A stretch of 64,000 bases of DNA, taken from positions 2,852,001 to 2,916,000 of the forward strand of contig NZ_CP071238.1 of assembly GCF_017299535.1 (NCBI RefSeq), read 5' to 3'. Each line of letters opens with the position of its first letter. Position 1 is the stretch's first letter. Position numbers and translations under genes: made by a program. A model generated the notes under the pieces. It was not told where the DNA came from and ran no database searches. It saw only the letters and a list, made by a program, of their open reading frames with translations. This document shows positions 10,283 through 20,620 of this stretch, one piece after another. Origin of the DNA: Serratia marcescens subsp. marcescens ATCC 13880 (lineage in GTDB: Bacteria > Pseudomonadota > Gammaproteobacteria > Enterobacterales > Enterobacteriaceae).

Positions 10283-10310
10283 TTTACACATCCGCTTCAT
10301 TTGATATGAT
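10283..10310 (+). promoter_or_regulatory. tyrT promoter with GC-rich discriminator
   Basis: TTTACA at 10283-10288 and TATGAT at 10305-10310 are 16 bases apart and are followed by the GC-rich discriminator GCGCCCCGC. Core and discriminator are essentially those of the E. coli tyrT promoter, a classic stringently controlled stable-RNA promoter. AT-rich DNA upstream could bind Fis, but no site was assigned. Confidence 0.85.
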
Positions 10311-10370
10311 GCGCCCCGCTTACCGAGACAGCGCTCTCGCAAGCAAGGCCAGTTAAATAGCCATGTATAT

Positions 10371-10455
<85 letters not shown>

Positions 10456-10668
10456 TCTTTTCGTTGCTGATACGCATTGGGTTAAAGCGAATCAGAAAGG
10501 GAAGGATAACGTGCTTTAGCGCGGCCCGAAGGGTGAGGAACGAAGTGACGAATAATCCTTCCCCCACCACCATCTTTTCTCCGCCAGGAGCGAAGACGCA
10601 GTAAAGAAACCGGCCAGGTTTCTTCCGGATGAAACCGGAACAACAATTTGTAAATCCATGAATACCAT
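10456..10668 (+). repeat. Spacer between tRNA-Tyr genes with a degenerate repeat unit
   Basis: About 64 bases at 10509-10572 match the 3' part of the downstream 176-bp repeat, including the GCTTTAGCGCGGCCCG block and a 19-base copy of the tRNA-Tyr 3' end at 10554-10572. The rest before the second tRNA is not repeated. ORFs running antisense through this spacer are by-products. Confidence 0.75.
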
Positions 10669-10753
<85 letters not shown>

Positions 10754-11281
10754 TCTCTTGCAGAAAATCCCCAAACCGAATTACAAGCACATCGCCTCCA
10801 TAATGCTCCGCATTGGGGAAGGATGAGAAGCTTCGACAGAGGTTCGAGTCTCACGCAGTGAGACAACGCGCTTTAGCGCGGCCCGCAGGGTGAGTCGCGC
10901 AGCGACGAATCATCCTTCCCCCACCACCATCTCTTGCAGAAAATCCCCAAACCGAATTACAAGCACATCGCCTCCATAATGCTCCGCATTGGGGAAGGAT
11001 GAGAAGCTTCGACAGAGGTTCGAGTCTCACGCAGTGAGACAACGCGCTTTAGCGCGGCCCGCAGGGTGAGTCGCGCAGCGACGAATCATCCTTCCCCCAC
11101 CACCATCTCTTACAGAAAATCCCCAAACCGAATTACAAGCACATCGCCTCCATAATGCTCCGCATTGGGGAAGGATGAGAAGCTTCGACCGAGGTTCGAG
11201 TCTCACGCAGTGAGACAACGCGCTTTAGCGCGGCCCGCAGGGTGAGTCGCGCAGCGACGAATCATCCTTCCCCCACCACCA
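10754..11281 (+). repeat. Three tandem 176-bp repeats with tRNA-Tyr 3' ends (rtT-like)
   Basis: Three units at 10754-10929, 10930-11105 and 11106-11281 are exactly 176 bases long and nearly identical. A fourth starts at 11282 and decays within about 25 bases. Each unit ends in a copy of the tRNA-Tyr 3' end (ATCCTTCCCCCACCACCAT) and holds an internal tRNA-like T-arm (GAGGTTCGAGTCTC) beside a CTCACGCAGTGAG hairpin. The layout parallels the E. coli tyrT operon, where comparable repeats yield the rtT RNA and a small basic Tpr peptide. No stem-plus-T-run terminator follows, in line with Rho-dependent ending there. Confidence 0.88.
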
Positions 11282-11473
11282 TCCCTTGAAGAAAATCCCA
11301 AACCCTACTTAAAACACGTTGCATCTAATGTGCTCATATCAATAAATCAAGTTATCTCCCCTTATTAACCGCTTTCATCCAACCGTTTTGTTCCTCTCTC
11401 CCAGCCGTAACTTGAACTCCGGCCGACAATTCGCTATACCACTGGCTTCTTTAGTGCAGTAAGGAACAGGTGG

Positions 11474-12046
11474 ATGCGAAACAATATTTGCGTTTTTTGT
11501 GGCGCCAGCGAAGGCGTCAATCCCGCTTATGCCGAGCAGGCTCGTCAACTGGGGCAACTGCTGGCCGCACAGGGGCGCCGTTTAATCTACGGCGGCGGCA
11601 AAAAAGGATTGATGGGGATCGTGGCGGACGCGGTGTTGGCCGCAGGCGGTGAAGCGGTCGGCATTATCCCCGAGCGCCTGGTTGAAGCGGAAACGGCGCA
11701 TCGTGGCCTGACTGAACTGGAAGTAGTGCCAGACATGCATACGCGCAAAGCCCGTATGGCGGCGCTGGCGGACAGTTTTATCGCCCTGCCCGGCGGCATC
11801 GGCACGCTGGAAGAGCTGTTTGAAATCTGGACCTGGGGGCAAATCGGCTATCACAACAAGCCGGTCGGCCTGCTGAACGTCAACGGATTCTACCGCCCGC
11901 TGAGCCAGTTCCTCGAGCACGTCGCCGATCAGGGCTTTATGCGTCACGACTATCTCGGCACCCTGCACATCAGCGAATCGGCACAGACGCTGCTGCAACA
12001 GTTTGACGACTATCAACCTAAAAATTACGACCGCTGGGCGAAATAA
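11474..12046 (+). CDS. LOG family protein (cytokinin riboside phosphate phosphoribohydrolase-like)
   Basis: This 190-residue Rossmann-fold protein belongs to the lysine-decarboxylase-like LOG family. It carries the [16 protein letters not shown] catalytic and nucleotide-binding motif, a GGGKKGLMG segment and a [13 protein letters not shown] segment. Such proteins cleave nucleoside 5'-monophosphates, including cytokinin riboside phosphates, to base plus ribose phosphate; the bacterial substrate is not known here. It stands alone between the tRNA repeats and xthA. It is a different, shorter protein than E. coli PpnN. Confidence 0.88.
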   Translation: MRNNICVFCGASEGVNPAYAEQARQLGQLLAAQGRRLIYGGGKKGLMGIVADAVLAAGGEAVGIIPERLVEAETAHRGLTELEVVPDMHTRKARMAALADSFIALPGGIGTLEELFEIWTWGQIGYHNKPVGLLNVNGFYRPLSQFLEHVADQGFMRHDYLGTLHISESAQTLLQQFDDYQPKNYDRWAK

Positions 12047-12147
12047 ACCTGCTGCGCAGTCAGCGGTCCCACCGCTGTCTGCGTTACATTTCCCGCCAAA
12101 CTCTGCTACTATCACAGCACATTTTTCTCGTGAAGACGGCACCGCTC

Positions 12148-12954
12148 ATGAAGTTTGTCTCTTTTAATATCAATGGACTGCGCGCGCGTCCGCATCAGCT
12201 GGCGGCAATTATCGAACAGCACCAGCCCGACGTGATCGGTCTGCAGGAAACCAAAGTTCACGATGACATGTTCCCATTGGAAGAAGTCAGCCAGCACGGC
12301 TATCACGTGTTCTATCACGGGCAAAAAGGCCATTACGGCGTGGCGCTGCTGACCAAAGCGGAGCCCCTGGCCGTGCGCCGCGGTTTCCCAACCGATGAAG
12401 AAGACGCGCAGCGTCGCATCATCATGGCCGATCTGGCTACGCCGCAGGGCACACTGACGGTGATCAACGGCTACTTCCCGCAAGGTGAAAGCCGCGACCA
12501 CCCGATCAAATTCCCGGCTAAAACACGCTTTTATCAGGATCTGCAAAACTACCTGGAGCAGCAGCTATCGGCGGAATCCCCGGTGCTGATCATGGGCGAC
12601 ATGAATATCAGCCCCAGCGATTACGATATCGGCATCGGCGAAGACAACCGCAAACGCTGGCTGCGCACCGGTAAATGCTCCTTCCTGCCGGAAGAGCGCG
12701 AATGGATGGATCGCCTGCTGAACTGGGGCCTGGTCGATACCTACCGCCACGCCAACCCGGGGCGCAACGACGAGTTCTCATGGTTCGACTACCGCTCCAA
12801 AGGGTTCGATGACAACCGCGGCCTGCGTATCGATCTGCTGCTGGCCAGCACCCCGCTGGCTTCGCGCTGCATCGCCACCGGCATCGATTACCAAACCCGC
12901 GGCATGGAGAAACCTTCCGACCATGCGCCGGTCTGGGCGGAATTTACGCTGTAA
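12148..12954 (+). CDS. xthA: Exonuclease III
   Basis: XthA is the main AP endonuclease and 3'-5' exonuclease of base-excision repair. The 268-residue length equals E. coli when the ATG at 12148 ([11 protein letters not shown]) is used; an in-frame upstream ATG would add six residues. Catalytic residues are visible: Glu34 in LQETKVHDD, Asp and Asn in MGDMNISP, and the C-terminal SDHAPVW. A strong terminator follows. Confidence 0.97.
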   Translation: MKFVSFNINGLRARPHQLAAIIEQHQPDVIGLQETKVHDDMFPLEEVSQHGYHVFYHGQKGHYGVALLTKAEPLAVRRGFPTDEEDAQRRIIMADLATPQGTLTVINGYFPQGESRDHPIKFPAKTRFYQDLQNYLEQQLSAESPVLIMGDMNISPSDYDIGIGEDNRKRWLRTGKCSFLPEEREWMDRLLNWGLVDTYRHANPGRNDEFSWFDYRSKGFDDNRGLRIDLLLASTPLASRCIATGIDYQTRGMEKPSDHAPVWAEFTL

Positions 12955-12962
12955 CCCCATCA

Positions 12963-12984
12963 CCCCGGCGCTCGCCGGGGTTTT
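12963..12984 (+). terminator. Terminator of xthA
   Basis: The stem CCCCGGCG/CGCCGGGG is followed by TTTTA. It lies within 40 bases of the nudG start, so nudG probably has its own promoter or depends on read-through. Confidence 0.8.
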
Positions 12985-12998
12985 ACTCTGTGAAGCCA

Positions 12999-13400
12999 AT
13001 GAAAATTATCGACGTGGTAGCCGCCATTCTGGAACAGAATGGCCGCATTTTGCTGGCCCAGCGCGGCGCAGGCAGCGATCAGGCCGGTCTGTGGGAGTTT
13101 CCCGGCGGCAAGGTTGAAGCCGGCGAAAACCAGCCAGAGGCGCTGGCGCGCGAGCTGGATGAAGAATTGGGGATTTGCGCCCGTATCGGCAACTATGTGG
13201 GCAGCAATCAGTGGCAGCAAGGCGAACGCCTCATCCGGCTGCACGCCTGGCAAGTCGCAGAGTTCTCCGGTGAACTGCAACAGCGCTGCCACTCGGCGCT
13301 GGTCTGGGTCACGCCGCAACAGGCGCAGGAATACGCTCTGGCACCCGCTGACGTTCCACTGCTGGCGGAGTATATCGCCGCGCAAGGCGATTCACGCTGA
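12999..13400 (+). CDS. nudG: Nudix (d)CTP pyrophosphohydrolase
   Basis: This 133-residue Nudix hydrolase has the full box GGKVEAGENQPEALARELDEELG. Its sequence is closest to E. coli NudG, which hydrolyses CTP, dCTP and oxidised or methylated pyrimidine nucleotides; MutT is a less likely alternative. The ATG at 12999 is preferred over a GTG three codons upstream, since NudG begins MKMIEV. Neither start has a strong ribosome site. As in E. coli it lies beside xthA. Confidence 0.88.
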   Translation: MKIIDVVAAILEQNGRILLAQRGAGSDQAGLWEFPGGKVEAGENQPEALARELDEELGICARIGNYVGSNQWQQGERLIRLHAWQVAEFSGELQQRCHSALVWVTPQQAQEYALAPADVPLLAEYIAAQGDSR

Positions 13401-13421
13401 GCGCGGCGATAGGTTACATAG

Positions 13422-13718
13422 TCACTTCTTTAATCGCACCCAAATCAAGGGGTTGGTGCCGATAGTGTTAGGCTCACGCACACACTGCAGCACTTCCCCT
13501 TCCACTTTGAGCACCGCGCCTTCGGAATAGTTTTGATTCTGGTAGACGCAACAGCGGTTGCAGGGCTGCGCCGGTGGCGAATTGGCGCCGTTTTTCGCCG
13601 TCCCCCAAATCTCCGGCGAAACCGGCAACACCACGTCCACATCGCCCCGGTTGGCGGCGGCCAGGCCGGAAAACATCAGGGCAGCGGCAGCCAGCACCCC
13701 ATTGAGTCCGCGTTTCAT
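13422..13718 (-). CDS. ynjH: YnjH family secreted protein (DUF1496)
   Basis: The 98-residue protein has a cleavable-looking signal peptide (basic KRG, then a hydrophobic segment ending GLAAA) and a cysteine-rich mature part with [17 protein letters not shown] and VLQCVREPN, the DUF1496 pattern. It should be periplasmic; no function is known. Its ATG overlaps the topB stop by four bases (ATGA), so it is probably translationally coupled. Confidence 0.85.
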   Translation of the reverse strand: MKRGLNGVLAAAALMFSGLAAANRGDVDVVLPVSPEIWGTAKNGANSPPAQPCNRCCVYQNQNYSEGAVLKVEGEVLQCVREPNTIGTNPLIWVRLKK

Positions 13719-15640
13719 TCACTCTTCTCCTGCGCCTTGCCGGCGCTTTTCCTGCGTTTTTTGCCTCCGCTGGAAGGCGGCGGCGGCAACCCACGAAACG
13801 CCATGCTCGCCCGGCTCTGCTTAGCCTGATAAATCAGCTCTTGCAGCGTGCCGACCAACGGCTGCATAAAGTCCTGATAACGGCAGGATTTCTCGCTGAT
13901 TTGCGTCAGCGTGGCTTCCCAGTTGGCCGTCATATCAGGACGCGCAGCAAGATCCGGCAGCGAGTGAATCAACGCGCGCCCGGTTTCGCTGGAGTGAATA
14001 TAGCGTCCCTTCTTGTACAGAAACGCCCGTTTGAACAGCAATTCGATGATCCCCGCTCGCGTCGCTTCCGTTCCTAAACCATCGGTCGCCCGCAGGATTT
14101 TCTTTAGCGCTTTATCTTGTACGAACCGCGCGATGCCGGTCATGGCCGACAACAGGCTGGCGTCAGTAAACGGCCGCGGCGGCTGCGTCTGGCGCTCCAC
14201 CACTTCACCGCGCTCGCACAACAACTCATCATCTTTAGCCACCACCGGCAGCGGGGCACCTTCGTTTTCCTCGTCGCGCTCCTTACTGCCCAGCAGCGTA
14301 CGCCAGCCGGCTTCCGCCAGGAATCGCGCCTTGGCGATAAATTTGCCGCCGGCGATATCCAGCTCGATCACGCATTTGCGGAATACCGCATCCGGACAGA
14401 ACTGCATCAGATACTGGCGCGCCACCAGCCCATACACGTTCCGTTCATCCTGCGTCAGATTAATCTTGCCGGCGCGGGCGGTGGGAATGATGGCGTGGTG
14501 CGCATCGACCTTCTTATCGTCCCAGCAGCGGTTGCGGCGATCGCTGTCGATCACCGGCTGCGGGTACAGTTCAGGCTGGTGCACGCTGATGGCGTTCAGC
14601 ACCGCATGGCGGCCGGCGAAATGCTCTTCCGGCAGGTAGCGACAGTCGGAACGCGGATAGGTGATCAATTTATGGGTTTCGTACAGCCGCTGGCAAACGT
14701 CCAGCACCTGTTGGGCGCTGAGGTTATAACGCCGGGCCGCTTCGATTTGCAGCGTGGAGAGCGAAAACGGCAGCGGCGCAGTATCGGATTCCCGTTTATC
14801 GTTATAAGACGTGACCAGCGCCGGCTGGCCTTCGATGCGCTTGACCACGTGCTCCGCCAACGGCCGGTGCAGCAAACGCCCCTCTTCGTCCTGATAAGGC
14901 TCACAGGACTCACTGGGCTGCCACAGCGCCACGAAGCGTTCTTCTTTCGGCGTGACGATGTGCGCCTTGACCTCAAAGAAGTCTTTTGGCACGAAGTTTT
15001 CGATCTCTTCATCACGCCGTACCACCAATCCGAGCACCGGCGTCTGCACCCTGCCTACCGACAGCACGCCGTCGTAACCGGCGTTGCGGCCCAGCAGCGT
15101 GTAGGCGCGGGTCATATTGATGCCGTACAGCCAGTCGGCGCGCGAACGCGCCAGCGCAGACACGCACAACGGAATGAAATCACGGTTGTCGCGCAGGCGT
15201 TCAACCGCGCGCTCCACCGCCTGCGGGTTGAGATCGTTGATCAGACAGCGGCGCACCTTCTGGCGCTTTTCCGCCGTCAAATCCAGGTAGTCCAGCACCT
15301 CATCCACCAGCAGTTGCCCTTCGCGATCCGGGTCGCCGGCGTGAACCACTTCATCGGCTTCAAGCAGCAACTTTTTGATGGCGTTGAGCTGTTTGCTGAC
15401 CGACGGCCGCGGCTGCAAGCGCCATTTTTCGGGGATGATCGGCAGATCCGCCAACGACCAGCGCGCATAGCGGCTGTCATAAGCGTCAGGCTGAGCCTGT
15501 TCCAACAGGTGGCCGACGCACCAGGTCACCACGTCGTTGTTGCCGCAGGCGATATACCCGTCGCCGCGGCGATGCGGCTTGGGCAAGACGTCGGCAATGG
15601 CGCGCGCCAAACTCGGTTTCTCGGCTATGAACAGTCGCAT
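13715..15640 (-). CDS. topB: DNA topoisomerase III
   Basis: This 641-residue type IA topoisomerase decatenates single-stranded or gapped DNA. The TOPRIM residues are present (Glu7 in AEKPSLA, and DPDREG), and the active-site tyrosine lies in [12 protein letters not shown]. The C-terminal tail is basic and Gly/Pro/Ser-rich, as in E. coli TopB. Its ATG overlaps the mnmH stop (TAATG), and its own stop overlaps ynjH. Confidence 0.96.
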   Translation of the reverse strand: MRLFIAEKPSLARAIADVLPKPHRRGDGYIACGNNDVVTWCVGHLLEQAQPDAYDSRYARWSLADLPIIPEKWRLQPRPSVSKQLNAIKKLLLEADEVVHAGDPDREGQLLVDEVLDYLDLTAEKRQKVRRCLINDLNPQAVERAVERLRDNRDFIPLCVSALARSRADWLYGINMTRAYTLLGRNAGYDGVLSVGRVQTPVLGLVVRRDEEIENFVPKDFFEVKAHIVTPKEERFVALWQPSESCEPYQDEEGRLLHRPLAEHVVKRIEGQPALVTSYNDKRESDTAPLPFSLSTLQIEAARRYNLSAQQVLDVCQRLYETHKLITYPRSDCRYLPEEHFAGRHAVLNAISVHQPELYPQPVIDSDRRNRCWDDKKVDAHHAIIPTARAGKINLTQDERNVYGLVARQYLMQFCPDAVFRKCVIELDIAGGKFIAKARFLAEAGWRTLLGSKERDEENEGAPLPVVAKDDELLCERGEVVERQTQPPRPFTDASLLSAMTGIARFVQDKALKKILRATDGLGTEATRAGIIELLFKRAFLYKKGRYIHSSETGRALIHSLPDLAARPDMTANWEATLTQISEKSCRYQDFMQPLVGTLQELIYQAKQSRASMAFRGLPPPPSSGGKKRRKSAGKAQEKSE

Positions 15641-16758
15641 TAATCACCGTTTTTCTGGCTGAACGTCATCAAGAATTCTCTTACTTCTGCATAGTTCCCG
15701 CGGAAGACAATCCGCTGGGCTTTCTTTTCCAACTGATAGCAATACATCGGATCGTAGTACTGCTGCAACAGGGGCGCCAACCACTCACGGTGCGCCTCGC
15801 CCTGGCCGCTGAGCCGCTGTGCCCGCAGCGCCGCTTCCAGCCGCTGCGTCAGTTGCTGGAAGCGTTCCAGCCCCAGGCGGCGGCGTATGGCGAACAGGCC
15901 GTGGTGCAGATAGTCGTCGTACTGTCGCCAGCCCTCTTCCATGCCATAGGCCTGTTCGAACTGTTCGCGCATCCCGTCGATATATTCGGCCTGCAGGCGC
16001 GCCAGACGAATATCGAACGGATCGTCGATCACCGCCACCGGCGCCTGCTGCATGCCGTTGAACAACGGCAACGGCAGATTGTTGCTGCCGATGATCCGCC
16101 CTTCGTCTTCCAGCACCCAACGGCGGCTGCCACCATGCTGTTTTTTCAGCAATAACACAGCCAGACGATTCTCAAAATCGATCTGTGAGCTTTGCCCCGC
16201 CAGCGTTCGGCCAAAAGATGAACCGCGATGGCGCGCCGCGCCTTCCAGATCGACGCCGTCGGCCAGTTCGTTGACCAGCAACGTCTTGCCGCTGCCGGTA
16301 TTGCCGCCCACCAGGGTCATCGGCAACGCCGCGCTTTGCGCCAACACGCCCAGCAGATAATTGCGCAGCGCCTTATAACCGCCAGTGATACGCGGGTACT
16401 CGACGCCGGCCTCATGCAGCCATTGCTGCACCAACTGCGAGCGCAACCCGCCGCGGAAGCAGTAAATATAGCCTTCGGGTCGCTGCGCACAGGCCGCCAG
16501 CCAGGCGGCGGCGCGCTGTTCGCGCAGTTTGCCGTTCACCAGGCTGTGGCCGAGCGCGATCGCCGCTTGCTGACCATGCTGCTTATAGCAGGTGCCCACC
16601 GCCTGCCGCTCGCTGTCGACCATCAGCGGCAGGTTCACCGCCTGAGCGAAGGCGCCTTGCTGAAACTCGATCGGCGCGCGCACGTCAATCAGCGGCACGT
16701 CCTGCAGAAAAATGCGTTGATAATCGGCGCTGTCCGGCCTGCCTTGCATCTTGGACAC
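15640..16758 (-). CDS. mnmH: tRNA 2-selenouridine synthase
   Basis: MnmH (SelU/YbbB) replaces sulfur by selenium in mnm5s2U at the wobble base of Lys, Glu and Gln tRNAs through a geranylated intermediate. The N-terminal rhodanese domain carries the reactive Cys100 in [11 protein letters not shown]; a P-loop GGNTGSGKT is at residues 151-159. The likely start is a GTG overlapping the selD stop (TAGTG) with GAGG before it; an ATG nine bases later is an alternative. Here it sits between selD, which makes its selenophosphate donor, and topB, whereas in E. coli it is elsewhere. Confidence 0.94.
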   Translation of the reverse strand: MSKMQGRPDSADYQRIFLQDVPLIDVRAPIEFQQGAFAQAVNLPLMVDSERQAVGTCYKQHGQQAAIALGHSLVNGKLREQRAAAWLAACAQRPEGYIYCFRGGLRSQLVQQWLHEAGVEYPRITGGYKALRNYLLGVLAQSAALPMTLVGGNTGSGKTLLVNELADGVDLEGAARHRGSSFGRTLAGQSSQIDFENRLAVLLLKKQHGGSRRWVLEDEGRIIGSNNLPLPLFNGMQQAPVAVIDDPFDIRLARLQAEYIDGMREQFEQAYGMEEGWRQYDDYLHHGLFAIRRRLGLERFQQLTQRLEAALRAQRLSGQGEAHREWLAPLLQQYYDPMYCYQLEKKAQRIVFRGNYAEVREFLMTFSQKNGD

Positions 16759-17801
16759 TACACAACCTCGATCAGCGGTTTACCTGCCTGTGCGGCATGC
16801 AGCTCACCGATAGGATTGAGCGTGATGCCGTGCTGCTCGGCAATCGCCAGCACCTGTGCCTGCGCCTCCGGCAATACCGCCAACAGCAAACCGCCGGAGG
16901 TTTGCGGATCGCACAGCAGTTGGCGCTGTAAATCGCTCATCTCGCCCACCAGATGGCCATAGCTGTCGAAGTTGCGCCCGGTGCCGCCCGGCACGCAGCC
17001 CTCGGCGATATACGCCTCGACGTGCGGCAGCTTCGGCACCCGATCGAACCAGACCGTCGCCTGCAGACCGGAACCCTGGCATACCTCGCTCAAGTGGCCC
17101 AGCAAGCCAAAGCCGGTGATATCGGTCATCGCCGTGACGCCCGCCACCTCGGCAAAGTCGGCGCCCGGCTTGTTAAGGCGGCACATCACGTCCGTCGCCA
17201 GCCCTTGATGCTCAGGACGCAGCTTGCTTTGCTTCTCGGCTGTCGTCAGCACGCCAATGCCCAGCGGCTTGGTCAGATAGAGTTGCGCGCCGGCCTGTGC
17301 GGCGCTGTTCTTTTTCACTCGCTCGGTATTGACCACGCCGGTGACCGCCAGGCCGAAGATAGGTTCCGGCGCGTCGATGGAATGGCCGCCGGCCAGCGCG
17401 ATCCCTGCCTGTTGGCAGGCGAAACGCCCGCCGTCGATCACCTGCTGCGCCACCTCCGGCGGCAGTTTGGCGATTGGCCAGCCGAGAATGGCGATCGCCA
17501 TGATCGGTTTGCCGCCCATGGCGTAGACGTCGCTGATGGCGTTAGCGGCGGCGATGCGGCCGAAATCGAACGGATCGTCGACGATCGGCATGAAGAAGTC
17601 GGTAGTGCTGATGATGCCGACGCCGTTGCCGATGTCATACACCGCCGCGTCGTCGCGGGTTTCATTGCCGACCAACAGACGCGGATCGACAAATTTTTCC
17701 CGCTCGCTGTGCAAGATGGTTTCGAGAACTTTCGGTGAGATTTTGCAGCCGCAGCCAGCGCCATGGCTGTACTGGGTTAAACGGATCGCTGGCGATGTCA
17801 T
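16758..17801 (-). CDS. selD: Selenophosphate synthase
   Basis: SelD makes selenophosphate from selenide and ATP for selenocysteine and 2-selenouridine. The 347 residues match E. coli in length. Catalytic Cys17 and Lys20 are in GAGCGCK, and the ATP-binding DDAAVYD and [18 protein letters not shown] segments are complete. Cys rather than Sec occupies position 17. GGGAG lies six bases before the ATG. It heads the leftward set selD-mnmH-topB-ynjH with overlapping junctions. Confidence 0.97.
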   Translation of the reverse strand: MTSPAIRLTQYSHGAGCGCKISPKVLETILHSEREKFVDPRLLVGNETRDDAAVYDIGNGVGIISTTDFFMPIVDDPFDFGRIAAANAISDVYAMGGKPIMAIAILGWPIAKLPPEVAQQVIDGGRFACQQAGIALAGGHSIDAPEPIFGLAVTGVVNTERVKKNSAAQAGAQLYLTKPLGIGVLTTAEKQSKLRPEHQGLATDVMCRLNKPGADFAEVAGVTAMTDITGFGLLGHLSEVCQGSGLQATVWFDRVPKLPHVEAYIAEGCVPGGTGRNFDSYGHLVGEMSDLQRQLLCDPQTSGGLLLAVLPEAQAQVLAIAEQHGITLNPIGELHAAQAGKPLIEVV

Positions 17802-17958
17802 AGTCCACTCCCTTCGGTAACGGCACTCAAGATAACATAGGGTAGCGCTTGCCGAGGGGATTGATAAGAGCGCGCCGCGGATAAGCGAGCGGCCTGCTCA
17901 GAAACCATGCAATTTTGCGGGGTTTGGCGCATTTTCGCCGCGCCCCGTTGGAAAAAAC

Positions 17959-18510
17959 TTAGAAATAGCTGACGAAAGGCGTGCTGTCTGGCGGCGTCAC
18001 TTTGGTGGCGGCCTTCAACTGCGGCGTGCCCAGGTACAGGAAACCGACGATCTCATCCTGCTCGCGGCAGCCGAAGGCTTCGCGCACCAGCGCATGCTCG
18101 GTCCAGGCGCCGGTGCGCCAGATGCCGTTAAAACCCTGCGCCAACGCCGCCATCTGCATCGCCTGCACGGCGCAACCGGCGGAAACCACCTGCTCCCAGC
18201 GCGGCACCTTGGTTTCTTCAGTGCAATGCGCGATGACGGTGATGATCAGCGGCGCGCGGAACGGCGCCTTGGTGGCTTTTTCAATCGCCGCTTCGTCCAG
18301 TTGATCCTGCTTCGCCGCCGCCTGCAGCAGTTGGCTGAAACGCTCCAGGCCCTGATTTTCGATCATCACGAAACGCCATGGCTGCAGCGCGCCGTGATCG
18401 GGCGCACGCAGTCCCGCGTTGATGATATTTTGGCGCACTTCCCCCGCCGGCGCCGGTTCCGCCAGGCGTGAAGCCGAGCGGCGATTCAATAAAAGATCCA
18501 GAGCATCCAT
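17959..18510 (-). CDS. ydjA: NAD(P)H nitroreductase YdjA
   Basis: The 183-residue FMN-dependent nitroreductase has the short YdjA form, with [10 protein letters not shown] at the N terminus and [16 protein letters not shown] near residues 36-51. It would act as a cytosolic homodimer reducing nitroaromatics or quinones with NAD(P)H; its natural substrate is unknown. It lies between selD and sppA, as in E. coli. Confidence 0.92.
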   Translation of the reverse strand: MDALDLLLNRRSASRLAEPAPAGEVRQNIINAGLRAPDHGALQPWRFVMIENQGLERFSQLLQAAAKQDQLDEAAIEKATKAPFRAPLIITVIAHCTEETKVPRWEQVVSAGCAVQAMQMAALAQGFNGIWRTGAWTEHALVREAFGCREQDEIVGFLYLGTPQLKAATKVTPPDSTPFVSYF

Positions 18511-18670
18511 CGTAAACTCCTGATAACAATTTTCATTCCGGCCACGTTAACATAGCTAAACGACGAGTTACAGCCTCGGCGATAGCGTCTGTGTGCCACG
18601 ATTTAAAGCTGACATTTACCCGGCCGCTCATTAGGATAGCGGAACATTCTCGACTCTTGTTGGAGAGCAC

Positions 18671-20527
18671 ATGCGCACATTGTGGCAAATTATTGCCGGC
18701 ATTTTCCGGTGGACATGGCGTCTGCTGAATTTTATCAGGGAACTGATCCTTAACCTGTTCCTGGTCCTGCTGATCCTGGTTGGGGTTGGCATCTATCTGT
18801 CCTTCCAAAGTTCCTCCACCTCGACGGCCCCGGCGCGCGGCGCGCTGCTGGTCGATTTAAGCGGCGTGGTGGTCGATCAGCCTTCGGTAAACAACCGGGT
18901 GCGGCAATGGGGCCGTGAACTGTTGGGCGCCTCCAGCAGCCGCCTGCAGGAGAACTCGCTGTTCGACGTAGTCGACAGCATCCGCAAGGCCAAAGACGAC
19001 AAAAACATTACCGGCATGGTGTTGCAGCTGAATGATTTCGTCGGCGCCGATCAGCCGTCGCTGCGCTATATCGGCAAAGCGCTGCGCGAGTTCCGCGACA
19101 GCGGCAAACCGATCTTCGCCATCGGCGGCAGCTACAACCAAACGCAATACTACCTGGCCAGCTACGCCAACAAGGTCTTCCTGTCACCGCAGGGCGCGGT
19201 CGATCTGCACGGTTTCGCCACCAACAACCTGTACTACAAGTCGTTGCTGGACATGCTCAAGGTCACCACCAATATCTTCCGCGTCGGCACCTATAAATCG
19301 GCGGTCGAACCGCTGATCCGCGACGATATGTCCCCGGCGGCGCGCGAAGCGGACAGCCGTTGGATCGGCGGCCTGTGGCAGAACTACCTGGAGACCGTGG
19401 CCGCCAACCGCCAACTGACGCCGCAGCAGCTGTTCCCGGGCGCCGCCGGCGTGCTGAGCGGCCTGCAGGCGGCCGGTGGCGACACCGCCCGCTATGCGCT
19501 GGACAATAAGCTGGTGGATGAACTGGCGTCGCGCACCGCGATCGAAAATCAGCTGGTCAAGACCTTCGGCTGGGACAAACAGGTGAACGATTTCAACGCC
19601 ATCAGCATCTATGACTATCAGCCGAAGCCGGACGCCAACCAGGGCGGCAAGATCGCCGTGGTGTTCGCCAACGGCGCCATCATGGACGGCCCGCAGACGC
19701 CGGGCAACGTCGGGGGTGACACCACCGCCGCCGAGCTGCGCCAGGCGCGTCTGGATCCGGCCGTCAAGGCCGTGGTGTTCCGCGTCAACAGTCCAGGCGG
19801 CAGCGTCAGCGCGTCCGAAGTGATCCGTTCCGAGCTGGCCGCCGTGCGCGCCGCCGGCAAACCGGTGGTGGTGTCGATGGGCGGCATGGCCGCGTCGGGC
19901 GGCTACTGGGTCTCGACGCCGGCCGACTATATCATCGCCAGCCCGAGCACCCTGACCGGTTCGATCGGCATTTTCGGCATCATCAATACCTACGAGAAAA
20001 CTCTGGATACGCTGGGTGTGCACACCGACGGCGTGGCGACCTCGCCTCTGGCCGATATCGCGGTCACCAAGGCGCTGCCGCAGGAGTTCTCGCAGATGAT
20101 GCAGCTGAACATCGAAAACGGGTATAAGAACTTCCTCGATCTGGTCGCCAAATCACGCAAGATGACCCCGCAGCAGGTTGACCAAATCGCGCAGGGCCAC
20201 GTGTGGCTCGGCAGCGACGCTAAGGCCAACGGCCTGGTCGATCAACTGGGCGATTTCGACGACGCGGTGAAGAAAGCCGCCGAGCTGGCAAAGCTGCAGC
20301 AGTGGCAGCTCGACTGGTTCGTCGATACCCCAAGCCTGAGCGATATGGTGCTCAGCCAGTTCGGCGTTTCCATTCACGCCATGCTGCCGGCCGCGATTCA
20401 GGCCATGCTGCCCGCCCCGCTGGCCTCGGTCGCCAACGCGGTGAAAGAACAACCGGGCTTGTTCAATAACCTGAACGATCCGCAAAACCGTTATGCGATC
20501 TGTCTCACCTGCGGAGATGTCCGCTAA
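18671..20527 (+). CDS. sppA: Protease IV, signal peptide peptidase
   Basis: SppA degrades cleaved signal peptides in the inner membrane. One N-terminal transmembrane segment (about residues 24-46) precedes two tandem peptidase S49 domains. The Ser/Lys dyad is visible at Lys209 ([10 protein letters not shown]) and Ser409 ([10 protein letters not shown]), the same numbers as in E. coli; the length is 618. A GGAG ribosome site precedes the ATG. It is divergent from ydjA and followed by its own terminator before ansA. Confidence 0.96.
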   Translation: MRTLWQIIAGIFRWTWRLLNFIRELILNLFLVLLILVGVGIYLSFQSSSTSTAPARGALLVDLSGVVVDQPSVNNRVRQWGRELLGASSSRLQENSLFDVVDSIRKAKDDKNITGMVLQLNDFVGADQPSLRYIGKALREFRDSGKPIFAIGGSYNQTQYYLASYANKVFLSPQGAVDLHGFATNNLYYKSLLDMLKVTTNIFRVGTYKSAVEPLIRDDMSPAAREADSRWIGGLWQNYLETVAANRQLTPQQLFPGAAGVLSGLQAAGGDTARYALDNKLVDELASRTAIENQLVKTFGWDKQVNDFNAISIYDYQPKPDANQGGKIAVVFANGAIMDGPQTPGNVGGDTTAAELRQARLDPAVKAVVFRVNSPGGSVSASEVIRSELAAVRAAGKPVVVSMGGMAASGGYWVSTPADYIIASPSTLTGSIGIFGIINTYEKTLDTLGVHTDGVATSPLADIAVTKALPQEFSQMMQLNIENGYKNFLDLVAKSRKMTPQQVDQIAQGHVWLGSDAKANGLVDQLGDFDDAVKKAAELAKLQQWQLDWFVDTPSLSDMVLSQFGVSIHAMLPAAIQAMLPAPLASVANAVKEQPGLFNNLNDPQNRYAICLTCGDVR

Positions 20528-20540
20528 CAAATAATTCTGC

Positions 20541-20566
20541 AGCCCGGCCACCGCCGGGCTTTTTTT
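20541..20566 (+). terminator. Terminator of sppA
   Basis: The stem AGCCCGGC/GCCGGGCT is followed by a long T-run, 15 bases after the sppA stop. Confidence 0.9.
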
Positions 20567-20620
20567 CTGCCGCCATGTCCCTATAATTCAGCCCATCTTA
20601 TCTTTGTTAAAATCACAACC

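Noticed and set aside
14117..15643. 508-codon rightward ORF across topB
   Set aside because: Antisense frame in GC-rich coding DNA with His/Arg/Gln-rich product; topB on the other strand is certain.
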